From: an uncultured Clostridium sp.
Lineage (GTDB): Bacteria > Bacillota > Clostridia > TANB77 > CAG-508
Reading direction: 5' to 3'
Assembly: GCA_946497585.1 (NCBI GenBank)
Contig: CAMMLF010000066.1
Coordinates: 1-8,419, forward strand
Length of the DNA: 8,419 nt
Shown here: positions 5,805 through 8,419 of the stretch, piece by piece
Position numbering within the stretch: position 1 is the stretch's first letter
How the letters are laid out: every line of letters begins with the position of its first letter
Program-made: the position numbers and the translations under genes
Notes under the pieces: generated by a model
The model's database searches: none
The model's input: the letters and a program-made list of their open reading frames with translations, nothing else
Told to the model about the DNA's origin: nothing

Positions 5805-6971
5805 ATGCTAAAATCAAATGTTGCATATAGCACAAATAAAGACAGTTACAAAGCAGGACAAGAGACTGCAAAAAAGGCAGTTAAAGATTTAATGCAAACT
5901 AAAGTTGCATTTTTATATACATCTGTAGATAACGATGTAGAAAAAGTTTTAGAAGGAGCAAAAGCTGAACTAGGAACAGCTCCTATTGTAGGTTGTACAT
6001 CAAGTGCAGGAATTATAGTTCCAGATGGATTCATTTCATCAGAAAATGGATTTGTAGGAATGTTAGCTTTAGGAGATCCAAACACAACAGTAGGTGTTGC
6101 AGGATACAAAAAGCAAAAAACAGCTAGAGAAACAGGTAGATTAGTTGCTCAGGAAGCTATGAAAAATGCAGGATTAGACTTCGCACCAGAATACTTCTAT
6201 ATGGTTGCATCACCAGGAGAAGAAGAAGATTACTTAAAAGGAATTGAAGATGTAATAGGAAGAGTACCATTCTTTGGTGGAAGCGCAGCAGATAATACAG
6301 TTGAAGGTAAATGGAGCATATTTACTGGAGATTCAGTATTTTCTGATGGTGTAGCAGTAGCATTTTTCTATACAGACAAGAAAATGGCAAATGTTTATAC
6401 AGGAGCATATCATGAAACAGGCAACGCAGGTATTGTTACAAAATTAAAAGAAAAGAGAACAATTGTTGAAATAGATGGTGTTCCAGCACTTAAGAAATAT
6501 GCATCTTGGACAGGCAAAAAATTAAAAGATATTGAAGGTGGAAATTTACTTTTGCAATCAGTTACAGAGCCTTTGGGCGTAAAAGATAGACTTGGAGATT
6601 TAGTTGCAATTCGTCATCCAATGTCAGCAAATAAAGACTACTCAATAAATGTAGGAAATCATGTTGCTTTAAATACAGCAGTTATTCAAATGCAAGCTAG
6701 TGTTGATGAATTAATAAAATCAACAGGAGATACAATGAAAGAACTTAATAAAGAAATGGAAGGGGACGTTGGAGCATACCTATTAGTACACTGTGGAGGA
6801 AGAAGATTAGGAATAGGTGAAAGAATAGACGAAGTTGTAAAACAACTTAAGAAAGAAGCTAAAGGTGTACCATTCATTACAATATTTACTTTCGGAGAAT
6901 ATGGATTAAAAGACCATGGCGCAAATACTTGTGGAGGTTTAATGCTTTCATTCACAGCATTTAGTAAATGA
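5805..6971 (+). CDS. FIST-domain signal transduction protein (FIST_N + FIST_C)
   Basis: The protein is 388 residues from ATG 5805. FIST (F-box and intracellular signal transduction) proteins are predicted cytoplasmic sensors of small ligands, possibly amino acids. FIST_N covers about 20-215: KVAFLYTS (33-40) is a first core strand, then PIVGCTSSAGI (60-70), the characteristic GCTSSAG turn, and VPFFGGSAAD (154-163). FIST_C covers about 220-385: VEIDGVPALKKY (221-232), then VGAYLLVHCGGRR (322-334) and FITIFTFGEYGLKDHGANTC (357-376) with GG and LSFT, the usual domain end. No membrane segment, signal peptide or output domain (kinase, GGDEF, MCP) is fused, so it presumably works through a partner. 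The stop is TGA, unlike the TAA of the other complete genes. No terminator follows, and the aldehyde dehydrogenase lies in the same frame downstream, so co-transcription is likely. A 24-base dyad repeat sits just upstream of its promoter. Confidence 0.9.
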   Translation: MLKSNVAYSTNKDSYKAGQETAKKAVKDLMQTKVAFLYTSVDNDVEKVLEGAKAELGTAPIVGCTSSAGIIVPDGFISSENGFVGMLALGDPNTTVGVAGYKKQKTARETGRLVAQEAMKNAGLDFAPEYFYMVASPGEEEDYLKGIEDVIGRVPFFGGSAADNTVEGKWSIFTGDSVFSDGVAVAFFYTDKKMANVYTGAYHETGNAGIVTKLKEKRTIVEIDGVPALKKYASWTGKKLKDIEGGNLLLQSVTEPLGVKDRLGDLVAIRHPMSANKDYSINVGNHVALNTAVIQMQASVDELIKSTGDTMKELNKEMEGDVGAYLLVHCGGRRLGIGERIDEVVKQLKKEAKGVPFITIFTFGEYGLKDHGANTCGGLMLSFTAFSK

Positions 6972-7136
6972 AGAGAAGGGGAAGAACCAAGTAAGACTAA
7001 GCTTTCAACTATTAACTATAATGAAAAAAGTAGCACGTTAAAAATTAGTGTTGAAAATCAAGACTCACTAGATGTAGAAAATACAAACTTATATGAAAGA
7101 AGTCTTGAAAAAGTAAAGAAAGGAAAAGTTTTAGGT
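6972..7136 (+). other. Stop-free 55-codon stretch linking the FIST and aldehyde dehydrogenase frames
   Basis: After the FIST TGA the same frame stays open without interruption into the dehydrogenase. The hypothetical peptide runs from REGEEPSKTKLSTINYNEKS through LDVENTNLYERSLEK to VKKGKVLG and then Met7137. About 43 of 55 codons begin with a purine, a coding-like bias, and so long an open stretch is unlikely by chance at this AT content. The frame holds no ATG, GTG or TTG, only ATT at 7011 and 7044. It may be a degenerated N-terminal extension, a linker of a broken fusion, or an untranslated spacer open by chance. No transcription terminator is visible in it. Confidence 0.45.
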
Positions 7137-8419
7137 ATGAAAAATTTAATAGGTTATGAATGGAGAGATGCTTCAGATGGAAAGACTATTGAAGTAACTA
7201 ATCCAGCAACAGGTGAACTTATAGATACAGTTCCAAACTGTACACAAGATGATGTAAATGAAGCTGTAAGAGTAGCTGAAATAGAGCAAAAGAAATGGGC
7301 GGAAGTCCCACTTCATGAAAGAGCAGACAAAATATACAAATTTATTGACTTAGTAGAAAGAGATAAAGATAAATTAGCAAAATTGCTATCAGACGAAACT
7401 GGCAAACCAATAAAAGAAGCTATCGCAGAAATAGCAAATGTAAGAATTGGTGCTACTGCATTTGTTGAAAGAGCAAAACATTTATATAATGAATCAATAC
7501 CAGCAGGACAAGAAGCAGGTCAAGAAAAAACAATGCAAATAACTGTTAGACAACCAATAGGAGTAGTTGCAGCAATATTGCCATTCAACTTCCCAAGTGA
7601 CTTATTCTGTCAAAAAGTACCACCAGCACTACTTATGGGAAATAGTATAATAGTAAAACCATCAAATTATAACCCACTTACACTTACAGAATATGTAAAA
7701 TTAATGATTGAAGCGGGAGTACCAGCAGGAACAATACAATTACTTACAGGAGATGGACCAACAGTAGGGCAAGAACTAGCAGGACATCCAGGAGTTCATT
7801 TAGTTTCACTAACAGGAAGTACAGGAGCCGGAATTCAAACAATGGGAACATGTTCTAAAAACCTAACACATGTAATGCTTGAATTAGGTGGAAATGACGC
7901 ATTCATATTCTTAGAAGATGGAGATATGGATTTAGCAGTTAAAGAAACTATCTGGGGAAGATTATATAATGGTGGACAAGTATGTTGTGCATCAAAGAGA
8001 TTCTTAATACATAATTCTAGAAAACAAGAATTTATAGATAGAATGAAAGAAGTTATATCTAATTTAAAAGTTGGAGACCCATCAAAAATGGACACAGATA
8101 TGGGACCACTTATTAATGAACCAGCAGCAGAAAGAGTAGAACAATTTGTAAATAAAACAATTGAACAAGGAGCTACTTTAGTATGTGGTGGAAAAAGAGA
8201 AGGAGCATATTACTATCCAACAATATTAGATAATGTTACAAAAGACATGGACATAGCAAAGGATATGGAAGTGTTTGGTCCAGTAATCCCAGTTATAGGA
8301 TTTGATACTGAAGAAGAAGCAATTGAAATTGCTAACCAATCTTCTTATGGACTATGTGGATGTGTTATAACAAAAGACTATTCAAGAGGAGTAAAAATAG
8401 CAAACAAACTTGAATGTGG
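7137..8419 (+). CDS. NAD(P)-dependent aldehyde dehydrogenase (succinate-semialdehyde/lactaldehyde dehydrogenase-like), 3' end beyond the window
   Basis: This cytoplasmic enzyme oxidises an aldehyde to the acid with NAD+ or NADP+. 427 residues are visible of about 480-490. From Met7137 the N-terminus (MKNLIGYEWRDASDGKTIEV, then NPATGELIDTVP) aligns with the normal family start. Catalytic parts: Asn151 in LPFNFPSD, Lys174 in IIVKPSN (cofactor binding), the GSTG turn (227-230), general base Glu249 in LELGGND, nucleophile Cys283 in GGQVCCASKR (a Cys follows it at 284), and E378-x-F380 in EVFGPV. Asn-Lys (23), Glu-Cys (34) and Asn-Cys (132) spacings match classical enzymes such as human ALDH2. An AAGGA lies 12 nt before the ATG, a weak and distant site, so translation may depend on the upstream FIST gene. 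Substrate cannot be fixed from sequence; succinate semialdehyde or lactaldehyde is a guess from overall similarity. Confidence 0.92.
   Translation, partial: MKNLIGYEWRDASDGKTIEVTNPATGELIDTVPNCTQDDVNEAVRVAEIEQKKWAEVPLHERADKIYKFIDLVERDKDKLAKLLSDETGKPIKEAIAEIANVRIGATAFVERAKHLYNESIPAGQEAGQEKTMQITVRQPIGVVAAILPFNFPSDLFCQKVPPALLMGNSIIVKPSNYNPLTLTEYVKLMIEAGVPAGTIQLLTGDGPTVGQELAGHPGVHLVSLTGSTGAGIQTMGTCSKNLTHVMLELGGNDAFIFLEDGDMDLAVKETIWGRLYNGGQVCCASKRFLIHNSRKQEFIDRMKEVISNLKVGDPSKMDTDMGPLINEPAAERVEQFVNKTIEQGATLVCGGKREGAYYYPTILDNVTKDMDIAKDMEVFGPVIPVIGFDTEEEAIEIANQSSYGLCGCVITKDYSRGVKIANKLEC

Noticed and set aside
6969..6971. TGA read as selenocysteine or as a sense codon
   Set aside because: No convincing SECIS-type hairpin follows the TGA, Trp is encoded by TGG throughout the window, and no other in-frame TGA occurs in the genes. 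Recoding is not supported beyond the open downstream frame.

Overview
The window is AT-rich (outside one short patch) and carries a gerA-type spore germination operon. It uses A-ending codons heavily, TAA stops and strong AGGAGG-type ribosome binding sites. Together these point to an endospore-forming member of the Clostridia, probably an uncultured gut-type Firmicute. No rRNA, tRNA, CRISPR array or intact transposase gene was seen.

Layout. (1) 1-3583, minus strand: a three-gene germinant-receptor operon, gerAA-gerAB-gerAC, with gerAC running off the left edge. (2) 3584-4172: a 589-base divergent intergenic region. It holds a leader inverted repeat for gerAA, a plus-strand promoter-like site, a (TA)n tract, a strong terminator hairpin and the promoter of the next gene. 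The first plus-strand promoter and the terminator could bracket a small RNA of about 200 nt. (3) 4173-5510, plus: a 445-residue type IV pilin-like surface protein. Its last ~57 codons before a short tail (5301-5470) are abruptly GC-rich and adenine-poor. This is the signature of the variable region of a diversity-generating retroelement (DGR) target, in a C-type-lectin-like C-terminal domain. (4) 5511-5741: a composite REP/MITE-like block with two 25-base tandem units and a 32/33-base near-perfect inverted repeat, enclosed by two identical 24-base operator-like repeats. (5) 5742-8419, plus: a consensus sigma-A promoter, a FIST-domain sensor protein, then an NAD(P)-dependent aldehyde dehydrogenase truncated by the right edge. 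The FIST and dehydrogenase genes lie in the same reading frame, separated by one TGA and a 55-codon stop-free stretch with coding-like composition.

How the parts may fit together: the Ger proteins form a receptor in the spore inner membrane. The pilin-like protein would be displayed on the vegetative cell surface, with a hypervariable binding face if the DGR reading is right. No reverse transcriptase or template repeat is in the window, so these would have to act from elsewhere in the genome. The FIST protein and the aldehyde dehydrogenase look co-transcribed, suggesting small-molecule sensing tied to aldehyde oxidation, but this link is inferred from position only.
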